Source: Aplysia californica (lineage: Eukaryota > Mollusca > Gastropoda > Aplysiida > Aplysiidae). From it: a stretch of DNA of 51,880 nt. Below, in pieces: positions 1 to 9,899 of the stretch (its first letter is position 1; each line of letters starts with the position of its first letter). The translations under genes were made by a program, and so were the position numbers. The stretch is from assembly GCF_000002075.1 (NCBI RefSeq), contig NW_004797457.1, positions 955,324 through 1,007,203 on the forward strand. The letters run 5' to 3'. The notes under the pieces are model-generated. The model worked only from the letters and a program-made list of their open reading frames with translations. It searched no databases and was not told the origin of the DNA.

Positions 1-86
1 TATCACATTTTTAAATTACTTGACATGTTCATATAGAAAACAGAAAGCACAATATAGTAGATGTACATGTATGTCGTATATCATAC

Positions 87-401
87 CTTATCTCCAAACT
101 GCAAAACTGACAGAGAGAGCCTCTCCATTGTCTTGAGCTTTAAGCTGAGATCAAGAACATCTTTGTGTCTTTGTTTTTTCTTCTGGACTCGTGGAGTTTT
201 CTTTGCCTCTTGAGGTACTCTCTCTGGGCCCGTGAACAAAACCAGAGCCCCTTTTCGAGTAAGGTAAGTCTTAGGTATATGGAGTTGCCCATCATCAGTT
301 ACGGGAATTGGGGTTGGTACTGTTTTAGCACGCGGTGTTACTGTTACACCGTGACGATGAATTGTTTTCTGAGACTCCAGGCTAGGTAAACTGTGATTAG
401 A
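87..401 (-). CDS. Unrecognised gene, coding exon 2
   Basis: 315 nt, phase 0 at both ends, open throughout in one frame only. The acceptor CAG lies at 404-402 and the donor GTATGA at 86-81. It is rich in Lys, Arg, Thr and Pro in its centre. The next exon lies beyond the window. Confidence 0.75.
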
Positions 402-1134
402 CTGAAATACAACATATGTAAATCAGTAAACCGCTGAATATATTAGCCATGTAACAAACAGAAATATGGGAGAAGTGGAAAGAGCTTTCAATGTGTCAAA
501 AGAAAAAGAGACAGGGGCAAATAGACTGACAATGAACAATGAAAGATGAAAGAAATGGGGTGGAGGGGTAGCAGGGATTGAAACTGGGGACTAGTGGGGG
601 ATATGGTACTTAATAAAAGACACAAAGAAAAGACAAGAGGAGGAGGCATAAAAATAAAATAGAAAAAGAAAAAAAAACAATAACAGAAAAGAAACTGAAA
701 CAGCTTACACATAAATATTAAATGTGTCCTTTTGGAGTCGTGTTTTTTTAATGTTTTCCTTTTATGTGATGTGGTGTGAAAATAATAAGTCACTTTTCAC
801 TCTTTTCCCCCTTCAGTCAAAACTAAGTTTGGATTTCTATGTTTTTCCCCACCTTTCATATTTTCAGGTAATCCTAACTTTTCTTTAGGTCAGGTGTCTG
901 AAATCTACAAATTGCTGGAGTGCCAAGAATCAAGGCAAGAAAAAAATTACAATAATGCTGATCATAATACTAATGATCAATGAACTGGATCATATATATA
1001 AATTTACATAGAATGCTTTTACAAAGACATGATAAATATAGACACACAGAAGACATTAACTCTCATACCTCTGATGACGGATCAGCCAGAAGCCCATGCC
1101 AGGTACCATAGCCACGCGAGAGGGAACTTAACAT
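87..1134 (-). CDS. 5' part of an unrecognised gene (two coding exons, runs off the left edge)
   Basis: Two open exons on the minus strand join in frame. Exon 1 (1134 down to 1069) starts with an ATG, reads MLSSLSRGYGTWHGLLADPS and two more residues, and ends at a GTATGA donor in phase 0. Exon 2 (401 down to 87) has a TTTCAG acceptor, 105 open codons and a GTATGA donor in phase 0, so the gene continues beyond base 1. The visible 127 residues have no signal peptide, membrane segment or domain I can name. Exon 2 carries PIPVTDDGQLHIPKTYLTRK, then a basic stretch (EAKKTPRVQKKKQRHKD) and a leucine-rich end (MERLSLSVLQFGDK) that could be a short helix. Codon-level openness and matching phases make it a real gene; the function is unknown. 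It is head-to-head with TMEM258, with 864 bp between the two start codons. Confidence 0.75.
402..1068 (-). other. Intron 1 of the unrecognised gene
   Basis: About 670 bp of A/T-rich sequence. An A-rich block with an A8 run lies near 650-680. I see no repeat element, RNA gene or further exon. Confidence 0.55.
1069..1134 (-). CDS. Unrecognised gene, coding exon 1
   Basis: Twenty-two codons from the ATG (CAT at 1132-1134 on the plus strand) to a GTATGAG donor at 1068-1062. The bases before the ATG are AAATC, a weak but usable context. Any 5'UTR extends towards higher coordinates, into the shared promoter region. Confidence 0.7.
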
Positions 1135-1998
1135 GATTTAAATCTGACGCGAGTCGAAAAACGTTGCCTCCAGAAACTCAGTAGGCTAGGCCTAGTAGTA
1201 GAAGAGTTTCACTCCATTCCATCCAATGTCACAGAAATGGAAACAACAGTGTGATTTACTGAACATTTTTTCTTTGATAGTGGTGAGCCGGTATCCACAC
1301 TACTCCATGTACATTACTTAACTTAATAAATTACAGCGTCTTACTTGAGAGTGTCTAACTCTAACTCATATCTTCTCAGTCTCAAGAAAGAGAATTTCAT
1401 CTCTGGTTAACGAAAACAAATTTAAATGCTCACGATCTTAGCAAGTACACTTTCCTTATGAAAACAATGTTTTTACTGATGCCGAGGTCACATTAACAAC
1501 AGCAGAAGCCACAACAATCATAAACACAAGTTTGAGAAGAGCTGGAGACGAGCAATCCACTCCTTCGTCTGATCGATCTTTTCACATGGGAGCGAAAGGG
1601 AGGAGCCAACTCTCTCTGGCATTGATCACCTACGACGCTTTCTCGCTCCAGGAAGTTGCTCTGGGCTAGCCCAACTGTAGGGGTGGTAGCATGCCTGGTA
1701 TTTGAAAAGAAGCATAATAAATATTCATTTTGAATACAGTGATGCCTTTACTTCTCTTGACTACATTTTCGTAATAAATTTCCAACAGATCAGTCCAACT
1801 TCATAATGTTAAGAAATTAAAACATGAGCTCTCATTCCCTATTTTCCCCACCTTCCAAACTTTACAAATCCCGCTGCGCATGTTCAGGTTCACAATAATC
1901 GGTTGTTTCCCTTTCTTACTTCCGCTTTTTAGTCGCCTACTGCTAACGTACACGTAGAGTGAAAGTGAAGCAGCTTCAGAATACAATAAATCTTCAAG
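1135..1998. promoter_or_regulatory. Divergent promoter region between the unrecognised gene and TMEM258
   Basis: The two genes are transcribed away from each other here, so both promoters and 5'UTRs should lie in this stretch. It holds CpG-containing blocks near 1560-1650 and 1925-1950. A pyrimidine-rich run with TTCCGC near 1910-1930, about 70-90 bases before the TMEM258 ATG, is a plausible initiator/ETS-like area. No TATA box at a convincing distance was seen. The transcription start sites are inferred, not visible. Confidence 0.5.
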
Positions 1999-2001
1999 AT
2001 G
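1999..2001 (+). CDS. TMEM258: TMEM258 coding exon 1 (start codon only)
   Basis: CAAG-ATG is followed directly by GTAAGT (2002-2007), so the exon contributes the methionine alone. Exon 2 then reads LDVELMSRY in frame, which lines up with the N-terminus of animal TMEM258. The upstream part of the exon is 5'UTR, perhaps from about 1900-1960. Confidence 0.75.
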
Positions 2002-4008
2002 GTAAGTTGTCTGCAAATCCTTCACATTAGACGATGATGCCCCGTTCCTGCTTTGTTTTTTTAGGCATGTGCTTGGAGACCTGTGCTTAAAATGTGTATG
2101 TCTAGATGCACACACCGGTACAATAATATATCGATCATTGTATCATCTTATCCCTGCTCAGTCTGACTGCTGAGGGCTTGCCACGTACCGTCTCTCCGTG
2201 CATACACAGTTCTCAGTTCGTTTCTGTTCAGTTTTACTGTGACAGAAGATTAATTTTGAGTTGGATCTAGATCTAGCTGTTATTTGTGTTTTCATTATGA
2301 TTGGGCAAGAACCGCCTGTTTTCTGATAAACTGCATTGTGGATACACCCGTTTTGATTCAACCTGGTGGCCACCCCCTCCCATGCCTTGCTTGCTAAGCT
2401 AATAAAATCTGTTTAGCTTCAAGCGCAAGGGGCATAACTCAGCAGTAATTATCCAATGCTTCTGTTTACTTTATTTTATTGCACAGTACAATGATTTTGA
2501 TTCCGTTCCGAGCCTGATTCCATGTAGGCCTACTTGTCTTTTGTTCACTTTATTCCTGGACTACTGACTACTACTGATTAAGGTGATCTTGTAGTTCCGT
2601 TCGACAAAGTCCACGATCCATTTGTTTATATCCAGAGAAAAAATCCAGAAGTCTTGATGACCAAATAGGCAACACAAAGAGCAGGGATGCAACCTAACTG
2701 CAATACTAATACATAACATTATGGTAAAATTAAGGGGGGCATGCCCCCCCCCCCCCCTCCATATTTTTATTAGGTCAGGGGGCTGACTCTTGGGGCCCAA
2801 ACCAGCAAATAATTATTGGGGGGTGGGAACTGCCGAAAAAGCACCCTTCTTTGCTTGAATTTTGATTTTCTGGCTTAAGTGTTTCCTTCCAGTCTCACTC
2901 TTAGTTCACTCCTCAACTATTACCTGGCAATTCAGGGTCTCTGGCGTTCAGCTTTGGACTTTAACGAACGAAACTACAAAATGAACAATCTGGAATCTAT
3001 GACTATGACTAGATCTAGATCTCTAGATCTAAATCTATCTATAGGCCTATTATTATTATATTGACATTTGACGCAAGTGAAAGCATGAGACTGAGGCGAT
3101 TGTTAAGATTCCCGCATTTGATTCAGATAAATTGCGTTTTTCAGGGTTAGGGTTACAATTAGGGCTAGGGTTAGGGACCAAAGCGAAACATGCCTGAGGC
3201 TATGAAAAACGCAAATCAGAATTAAGCGCAGGAATCTTAACAATCGCCGAGACTGGTCCATTTATTTTTCCATTTTGAAATTAAATTTTCAAACTTTGTT
3301 ACTGGATAGTAGAGTAGATCTATCTAGATCTAGTGATAGGCCATTATTTTCTCTTCAAGACAAAACATTTAGCAAATGGAAGTGGTCTTGAAGAGGTCTT
3401 TATTGGAAGTGCTAGACCCTCTATGATAGATGTGCACCCTTAGGGGAAGCTCAATTTTTAAAAATTATATTATTTAAATCGTTACATTGAAAAATAGATG
3501 TGTATTGTCAAACTTTTACTGAGACTGAGGTGGGGCCAGGGTCCCAAAGAAATAGGCCTCTTTGCAACCTCGTGTCACTGTCACATGACAACACATAATG
3601 TAGTTTCCTGCCTGTATCGTCTTGTTTTGTAACCCCTTCAATGCTGCAGGTAGGCCCTTGTGCCAGGGGAAATCCTATGACAAGGCTGCTCAAGGTTGAC
3701 CCTACTCTACATCCCGTAACTTTTAAATTTATAAATATATCCTCCTGAATTTCTGTTTTTACATTGAACCACATTTCTGTTGATATAATTTAGGGGGAAT
3801 TTCATTTAGATATAGATGGAGAAAAGTTGAAGTTAGTAACATGATGCCAAAAACAACACCAAACAACATAAAAACAACACACATTCGAGTAGTGATAAAC
3901 TGAGCCGGAAAAAAGGGGAATACATGTTGTGTGAGTGTTTGCAGAGGTAAAGAAGAAGTGACAAGTCTTTTCCTACCTTATACAATGCTCGTACAATCCA
4001 TATATATA

Positions 4009-4068
<60 letters not shown>

Positions 4069-5603
4069 GTGTCTACGTTCTCTAATGTTGGGTGCTTCCA
4101 ATATTCCGCCATTGTTTAGTTTCCTCCTGACCTCATCTGCCGATCCCGTAGAATTTTCCTTGGCATGTGGGATGCATATTCTTCTTCTCGATCGCGGGAT
4201 GCATAAATTATAAATGGGAGTTATTGGTAAAGGGGTTCAATTGTGTATGGTACTAAATTGTTCTGTAGGTCTTCTAGCTGTATAAATGTAGATCTAGTTT
4301 AAAAAGACTTGTCATATCTGCTTTTGTTGAGGCAGAGGTAAATCAAGAACAACTGGCCTACTTCTTACAGGACTTAAACAAACAGATAAGTGATGGGGAA
4401 GGCCGGGGTGAAACAGGTTTGGGGGGGGGGGGGAGCATCTGATCAGAGAAATGATTTTTTTTCTTCTCCATTTTTCAGTTGGACGTGGAGCTGATGAGCC
4501 GCTATGTGTCTCCCATCAACCCAGCTGTTTTCCCCCATCTGACAGTGGTGTTGCTTGGCATTGGAATTTTCTTCATGGCCTGGTTTTTTGTGTATCCTTT
4601 CACGGTCTATTGTTACAAGGATATTATACCTCTTGTAACTTGGCTGGCAGCCTATGACATGGACAGAATTATGGAAGTGGTGGTTTGGGGAAAATGTGTT
4701 GTTGTACTAACTTTTTAAAGGCTTTTGAGTTGCTAAAAACCTGTAAATTCTTTGCTCTATCGACAGACCAAATGGGGTCGAACTCACATGGCCACAGGTT
4801 CCGAAAAATAAAGGCTTTTGAGCTTTATAGGAAATTTTTCAGTAACAGTAGTGAAGTTTTGCTATGTCATGTCAATGAACAAAAGAGAGAAACTAGGAAG
4901 AAAGTACAGGACAGAAGAAAAAGCTTCCTTTAAGTATTGGCACAGAAAGTGAAAATATGTAATACTACTAATACCCTATATGCAGTAGGTACTCTTGTTG
5001 GAAGTCAGCATTTGTGAGACAGGGGAGAGGAGCCAGTGGGGTTTCAGAAGATGAAGATACACATAATAATATGTTCATGGATGTAAGTAAGATGAAATAG
5101 CTAGTGAAGCACCATTCAAAGGAAGTAATACGTGTCAAGGGCATAAAAATGAATATGGTATTATTTCAAGTGTTCTTAACATGTTTTTCGCCTGTGAAGC
5201 ATATATATTTATCATCAAGCAGAAAAATGATAAAGACTTGCCTGTAAACATTTAACACAAAGATAATGCTTTCTTTAAGGTGCTTTCCTCTGTCATCTGT
5301 TGTTTATTTTTACCACTGCCATGGACTTAGTTGCTTTAGTATTAGTCTCATGTAAGTCAACAATGTCTTGAAATTTAGTGTTGGTTTTAAAAAATTATGA
5401 AGTATTCACCCTTTTCTGTAGTTCTAAACAATGATCATCATTACCCAGTCCTATTTTTTTCCTGAGCTAGAAACAGATATGAAGTTACCAGTACCAAGTT
5501 TGCACGTGACTTATTGAAAGAATTGGTGGTGTCACTTGTCGCTTCAGTCTTCATGGGATTTGGAGTCTTATTTCTGCTTCTATGGGTTGGCATTTACGTC
5601 TGA
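1999..5603 (+). CDS. TMEM258: TMEM258, oligosaccharyltransferase-associated small membrane protein (exons 1999-2001, 4479-4591, 5477-5603)
   Basis: The joined exons (3+113+127 nt) give 80 residues plus stop, against 79 in human TMEM258. The protein starts [20 protein letters not shown], has a first membrane segment ([19 protein letters not shown], about residues 21-39), the family loop [16 protein letters not shown], and a second membrane segment ([20 protein letters not shown]) ending VGIYV, the family's usual C-terminus. TMEM258 is a small ER membrane subunit of the oligosaccharyltransferase that N-glycosylates proteins; this is family knowledge. No key position looks lost. The start codon is the last three bases of exon 1, placed by matching the N-terminal length of the family and by the GTAAGT donor right after ATG. 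Intron 2 is U12-type. The gene is head-to-head with an unrecognised minus-strand gene. Confidence 0.93.
2715..2845 (+). mobile_element. Truncated copy of the 48.7-kb inverted-repeat element
   Basis: The stretch matches the right part of the element at 48700-48974. Shared parts are a GGGGGGCATGCCCCCC-like core, then ATTAGGTCAGGGGG, then a right end of GGGTGGGAACTGCCGAAAAA. The left inverted repeat is missing. It is a decayed, non-coding DNA-transposon derivative. Confidence 0.6.
3087..3256. mobile_element. Hairpin MITE with telomere-like core and 8-bp target duplication
   Basis: Perfect 18-bp inverted ends lie at 3095-3112 and 3231-3248 (GGCGATTGTTAAGATTCC). Weaker inner arms around TTGCGTTTTTCA allow most of the 154-bp element to fold. 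The core (about 3143-3177) holds several TTAGGG-like units. Flanking octamers GAGACTGA (3087-3094) and GAGACTGG (3249-3256) match at 7 of 8 positions and look like a target-site duplication of the hAT size. It has no coding capacity. Confidence 0.7.
4015..4064. repeat. (TG)n/(TA)n microsatellite
   Basis: A short TG run leads into a nearly pure TA run of more than 40 bases inside TMEM258 intron 1. Confidence 0.95.
4479..4591 (+). CDS. TMEM258: TMEM258 coding exon 2
   Basis: Encodes [20 protein letters not shown] and the first membrane segment to the middle of the valine codon (GT|A). The acceptor is TTTTTCAG at 4471-4478. The donor is GTATCCTTT at 4592. A donor two bases earlier would put a stop at the start of exon 3, so the U12-type site is the one that keeps the frame. 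Confidence 0.92.
4592..5476 (+). promoter_or_regulatory. U12-type (minor spliceosome) intron of TMEM258
   Basis: The donor reads GTATCCTTT, an exact match to the GT-AG class U12 5' splice-site consensus. The 3' end carries TTCCTGAGC (branch A at 5465), 11 bases before the acceptor, with 7 of 9 matches to the U12 branch consensus and only a weak pyrimidine tract. The rest of the 885-bp intron shows nothing else. Confidence 0.8.
5477..5603 (+). CDS. TMEM258: TMEM258 coding exon 3 with stop
   Basis: Starts A-TAT-GAA-GTT after AAACAG and encodes [16 protein letters not shown], the second membrane segment and the terminal VGIYV, ending TGA at 5601-5603. All residues after the splice align without gaps to the animal family. 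Confidence 0.92.
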
Positions 5604-5863
5604 CAGCGGCTTCTGAACGGTATGTTTGCATTGTCGCTGACACTGATTAATTTTGGATGTATTTTGTGATCTTCAGACAGAAAAAAATTGTTTTTGTACA
5701 TTTATTTTCTTTAGGGACCACTTACATTTGACTTTAAAATTTAAACAAAAAACGGTGAAAAACAATCAATAGTTTTTATAAAAGATTCCTGCCTTGAATT
5801 TATGATGATCCTGTTCACTTTGGGTGGTGATTTATGTGTATCCATGTTACTTAGGGATGTATA
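5604..5863 (+). other. TMEM258 3'UTR start or 3'UTR intron
   Basis: Sixteen bases after the stop there is a good donor (ACG|GTATGT at 5620). No AATAAA lies in the next kilobase. The mRNA may therefore splice to a downstream 3'UTR exon (see 11535-11690) instead of ending here. Confidence 0.35.
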
Positions 5864-6971
5864 TACAGTAGAACATGACGATAGCAGCACCCGCTACAGC
5901 GGGACCTTACCAGTATCCCCTTTTTGTTCCTATGTAAACTCACTCACTTAGCTCTATGCTTGGATAATAGCGGGGCAAGGAAAGTCCCCAACTCTGATAC
6001 AGCGGGAGAGATCAAGCGAGCTCTAGCTGGGGAGTGGGGGGCTGTTGGTGGGCATCAAACAGGCAGTTAGCGGTGCGCAAGTGATGAGTGAGGTGGGGCA
6101 GGCAGTAGGCTTAGAGAGAGATAGAGAGACGCGTTACGTGAACTGCTCCAAAAGTGATGTAGATCTGTACAGTAGAACATGGCTATAGCGGCCCCGCTGC
6201 AGCGGTATCTCACTAGAATCCCCCTTTTTATCTATTTAAGCTCCATTTCCTGTGTTCGGGTTTAACGGGGCAAGGAAAGGCCCAAACTTGGAAACAATGG
6301 GAGAGACCGAGCGAGCTCTAGCTGCGGAGAAGGGGTTTGGGGGGTGGGGGGCTATAGGCAGGTTCCAAACAAGCTGTCAGGGATGCAGCGTTGTGATTGG
6401 CCTGTCCAGTGATGAGTTAGGTGGGCAAGCGGCAGAGAGAGATGGTGCGGAGACACGCGTTATGTGAGCAACTCCAAAATTTAAAATGATGTGTCATAGC
6501 CTTGACGTTCAGTACCGTATAAGAGAGGCCATAGCCCTAGGTTAGGCCAAAAAGTAAAAGAAGAGGAAAGCGTGTAGTGTGTGATTCCTGATTCATTGAA
6601 TTGTGATCATTGATGCTCAGGCCTAAGCACACGTCCACTTAGTTCTACTGTAGGCCTACCTGTACCAGGTACGACAACAACTAAAGGCAGCACAAGCAAC
6701 AAACCAAGGAAAAGATGGCTTACAACAAAGACCAAAGGAAAGAAATGCTTCTCCCTCGAATTAAGGGTCAAGATAATCAACGAAGTTGACTAGAAAAGGA
6801 AGACAAAAATATATATAAAGCGAAATTTTTTTATATGAAAGGGATGTAACTGTGTGGATTTTTATAACTTTTTCTGTAATTTTCCCCTATGCATTCCTAT
6901 AGATGGACCTCGCCTGCAACAGGATTTTTCTCCAGGAACCTAAAGTCCCGCTATAGCCGTATTCTACTGTA
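5864..6971. mobile_element. pogo/Tigger-type DNA transposon with a duplicated left end
   Basis: A full set of ends lies at 6168 (TACAGTAGAACATGGCTATA) and 6971 (inverted, TACAGTAGAATACGGCTATA), bounded by TA as in Tc1/mariner/pogo. A second, incomplete left end begins at 5864 and repeats about 300 bp of the element, so two left halves stand in tandem. At 6740-6793 one frame reads KKCFSLELRVKIINEVD then a stop. This resembles the N-terminal helix-turn-helix of pogo transposases. Most of the transposase is gone, so it is non-autonomous. Confidence 0.75.
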
Positions 6972-8165
6972 TATTATATATACTATTGTTACTATATAGG
7001 GTAGACAAAAATATGTTGACTCTCATAGTAAAGTACGGTAATTCATCAGCCCTGTTATTTAATACTTTTTGGGTACCGCTAAAATAAATGTCTTCTCTGA
7101 AGTGCCATTTACTTGAATATTTTAATATAGTGTGGTCAAAAAGTCATGGCGCAACTTATCAGCAGGTGAATCAATGTTACCCGTACTTTGTACACCAATT
7201 ATCAATTTGTCTGAACGGAATCATACTTTTCCACAACAGTTGAGGCTCGATTTAAAAACTTTACAACATAAATATGTGTAAAATACTACAAATCTCTTTC
7301 ACGCAGAAAATGGAATTTTTTACAGCACTTCCCGCTTCTCCCACACATTTTGCGTATGCATAGCCCTACATCACAGTTCACCAATGACACTTTTTAGTGG
7401 TAAAACTACTTTAAAAAATCATTTGATAGTGGACACTTCTTTGCACTAAAAGTTCTCAAAACATGCGTTCAATAACCATAATTTAGCAATTAGAAAAAGA
7501 TGAGGGACTTGCTTTTCAAAGAGTGATATTCTGTCCCCATCAGATTGTGCAGCCGTTTTTTTGGCGTAATTCTGCAACATTTGCATAATGTTGGGTTCCC
7601 TGAATGTTTTCACTGTTTCTTTTTTTTTTTTTTCATTTCTCACATAACAATTATATTTTTACTGTCAAAAGAGCGAAAAGAATATTTTGTCTATGAAAGA
7701 AATTAATTTTGCGAAGTGCACAAAGTCCATAATTATCCGTTTCCGGTAACTGGCCGAGGCTTGTTGATGTTCACCAAATGGGGGGTCGGGTCGGGGCGGT
7801 TTGCTAGCCAGATTTAGGGCGCAAAGCAGCTATCGTGGCACAATCCGATGGCGCCCGACTCGTCGCCTCAAAAACAAAAACGCGTTTGTTTTCAGATGAT
7901 GAGTGGGACGATTGTCCGCAACGCGATCCCCAATGGGCATCCTGTAACAAAGTGGAGATGGATAGGATAAATTTTTTTAACATATCAAGACGGCTTCCAA
8001 GACATCTGCAGGTGAACGTCAACGATAGTCTATCGACACAACACACGTTTCTGGTCTATTTTCACAATCACAACTAAAGCCTGTATGAGCTGCTTTGTGA
8101 GGTTGGGTTTTTTTCGTTTTTTTATCAGCCCAGCATGTCTTTCATCAGCACATCACTACTACTAT
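6972..8165. other. Unassigned spacer, with a CpG-rich patch
   Basis: Mostly A/T-rich. A CpG-rich patch at about 7740-8060 contains overlapping 80-codon open frames on both strands, without recognisable domain or splice context. I treat it as non-coding, possibly an old repeat. Confidence 0.4.
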
Positions 8166-8167
8166 GT

Positions 8168-8530
8168 TTGTCTTGCTTTTTATTTTAAAAATATCCATTG
8201 AATACAAGTCGAGATATTTGGTAATGAAGGAGGTGGGAGTCACCTGGTTTCAGGGGTAAAATTAGGGAGAAAATGGCTGCTAAAGATAAGTTATTTCCTT
8301 AGCTTGAGAGTATGTGGATACTGAAAATTTACATTTGTTGTGCTTTTAATCAACATTTTTCAGTAAAGTCCGCACAGAAAAGTGTTTGTTAATGAGCATG
8401 AAAGGTGTTGAGCCAAAAACCGAAAATTTGATAAAAATCCGCAGACCTGCGGAAAAATGCCAGTTTCTACACACTTTAATCGTTTTGACAAGAGCCTGTT
8501 TTCACCATGCTGCCTCACATATTTATAATA
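8168..8530 (+). repeat. Interspersed repeat family D, copy 1 (internally deleted)
   Basis: The copy matches the reverse complement of 38885-39435 over long stretches: the block around TTATTTCCTTAGCTTGAGAG, the block GAGCATGAAAGG-GTTGA-CCAAAAA, and the end GCTGCCTCACAT. About 140 bp present in the 39-kb copy are missing. A third copy lies at 45373-45830. Class unknown. Confidence 0.65.
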
Positions 8531-8848
8531 CTTTGCCTTTTTTTCTATGTGTTGGTCTGGTCCAGATGTCTTTTTTTGGTTACATTTTTCTTTCCTCTAT
8601 ACAGCTAAAAGTTACAGTCTATTTTATGGTTAGTTTTTCTGACCGATGTGTTCTGTTTTCTTTCCAAAAATGCACAAAAAATTACTGATACTGATATATG
8701 CTAATTCAATGAATGTTCTGTTTTCAATTCTTCTGTAACTAAGACATGAAAATTCTTGTTGAACTAGCCTGGCAGGCAAACAGTGTGGGAGGACTGTGTT
8801 GTAATTATGAAGGCTGTTGTCTGTGATTGCTTAGCGCCGGAAAACTTC

Positions 8849-9047
8849 ACACCTCAGGGAGTGGGTGGTTGGCGGGTGCTCTGGTGTGGTTTGCTTCTTT
8901 CCTATCAAACATCTGTCGTCTTTATCTCCCCTCTTTCTTTTTTGTTTTTGTTACTCTCTTGAAACACCTCTAATCTTCGGCACTTATATGACCTTATTGT
9001 GTTGCAAGTGCCATAAAACACTTACGAAAACTAAAAACACCTCAGGG
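8849..9047 (+). mobile_element. Short SINE-like element (family S), copy with 11-bp target duplication
   Basis: The element (8860-9036, 177 bp) starts GTGGGTGGTTGGCGGGTGCT and ends with the tail GTTGCAAGTGCCATAAAAC. It is bounded by a perfect direct repeat, ACACCTCAGGG, at 8849-8859 and 9037-9047. There is no tRNA-type A/B box and no open frame. Same subfamily as the copies at 37108-37259 and 51236-51422. Confidence 0.8.
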
Positions 9048-9244
9048 CAATCTCAGCTAAATGATACAACCCACCATAGAGGAACAGATTGGAGACATGG
9101 TTCACAATAATTTTTGAAATTCAACAGAATACTTTCTCTAGATTACTCCCTTTTGAAATTCGCTTAATGGCATGTTTGTGTAAGAAGAGCATGCTTTTCT
9201 TGTCACCCAAGGTGTGTGCTATTATTAGCCGGAACCACTCCTAC

Positions 9245-9429
9245 TTGTCCCCGTGGTTTTATACACCCCGCATAATTTAGCAAAATTATAAATTTGATCA
9301 CTTTTTGCATAACTTCTGATTATTTTCCTTTATCATTCTTTGTTAAAATTAACATAACACATAATTTCACATTTTAGGGCTCAGTTTGCATAATTTCAGA
9401 ATTTTTCTTGCATAAAACGACGGGGACAA
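9245..9429. mobile_element. 185-bp MITE with TTGTCCCCGT ends
   Basis: The ends are inverted: TTGTCCCCGTGGTTTTATAC at the left and, inverted from the right, TTGTCCCCGTCGTTTTATGC. The interior is A/T-rich and non-coding. The flanks show TCCTA on each side, a possible short target duplication. Confidence 0.6.
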
Positions 9430-9899
9430 TCCTAACTGCTGCTTGGACACTGTGCAGCAGTAGGTAAGAAGTTGGAAGTGTATTGAGCCTCCTTGCATTG
9501 TAAAATTTGCTCACACTGGTACCAGAATCTGACCCAGTGTGTTGCCACCAAATTCTTCACTCACACATCTGAATTAATTAAATAGCAACCTATTTCGTTT
9601 GTAATTGCCATTGGGTCTGATCGAGTAACTAGAATCTAAAAAATTATAATATTGGCCTTTGCTGGCCTACTTTTCATGCTTACAATTGTGTATGAGCTTG
9701 CGGTGATCAGTTATGGATTTGTAAGAAGAGTTTTTCTAATGCTCATCCCAAAGATTATTAATATTAGTAGAAGTAGAGTGCTGAGCTAACTTGCAACAAG
9801 ATCTGGGTTGCTCATTACTCAGACTCGAGTGAAACAATTATTTTTACATCTTCCTACTATTTTATCTTTTTCGATTATCTCTTTCTTTGACAATGTAAT
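9430..9899. other. Spacer with nothing recognised
   Basis: About 470 bp of A/T-rich sequence without exon, repeat structure or open frame worth noting. Confidence 0.4.

Larger units (their letters stand above)
2002..4478 (+). other. TMEM258 intron 1
   Basis: A 2.5-kb intron from GTAAGT to a T-rich tract ending TTTTTCAG. It holds a truncated MITE relative (2715-2845), a hairpin MITE with a telomere-like core (3095-3248), clustered AGATCT/TCTAGA words (3008-3035, 3315-3335), a long (TA)n tract (4015-4064) and a poly-G run near 4422-4433. No further exon was found. Confidence 0.7.

Noticed and set aside
3143-3177. Telomere or chromosome end
   Set aside because: Only a few imperfect TTAGGG units inside a hairpin element with unique sequence on both sides.
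7804-8077. Protein gene in the CpG-rich patch
   Set aside because: Overlapping open frames on both strands, no domain, no splice continuity.
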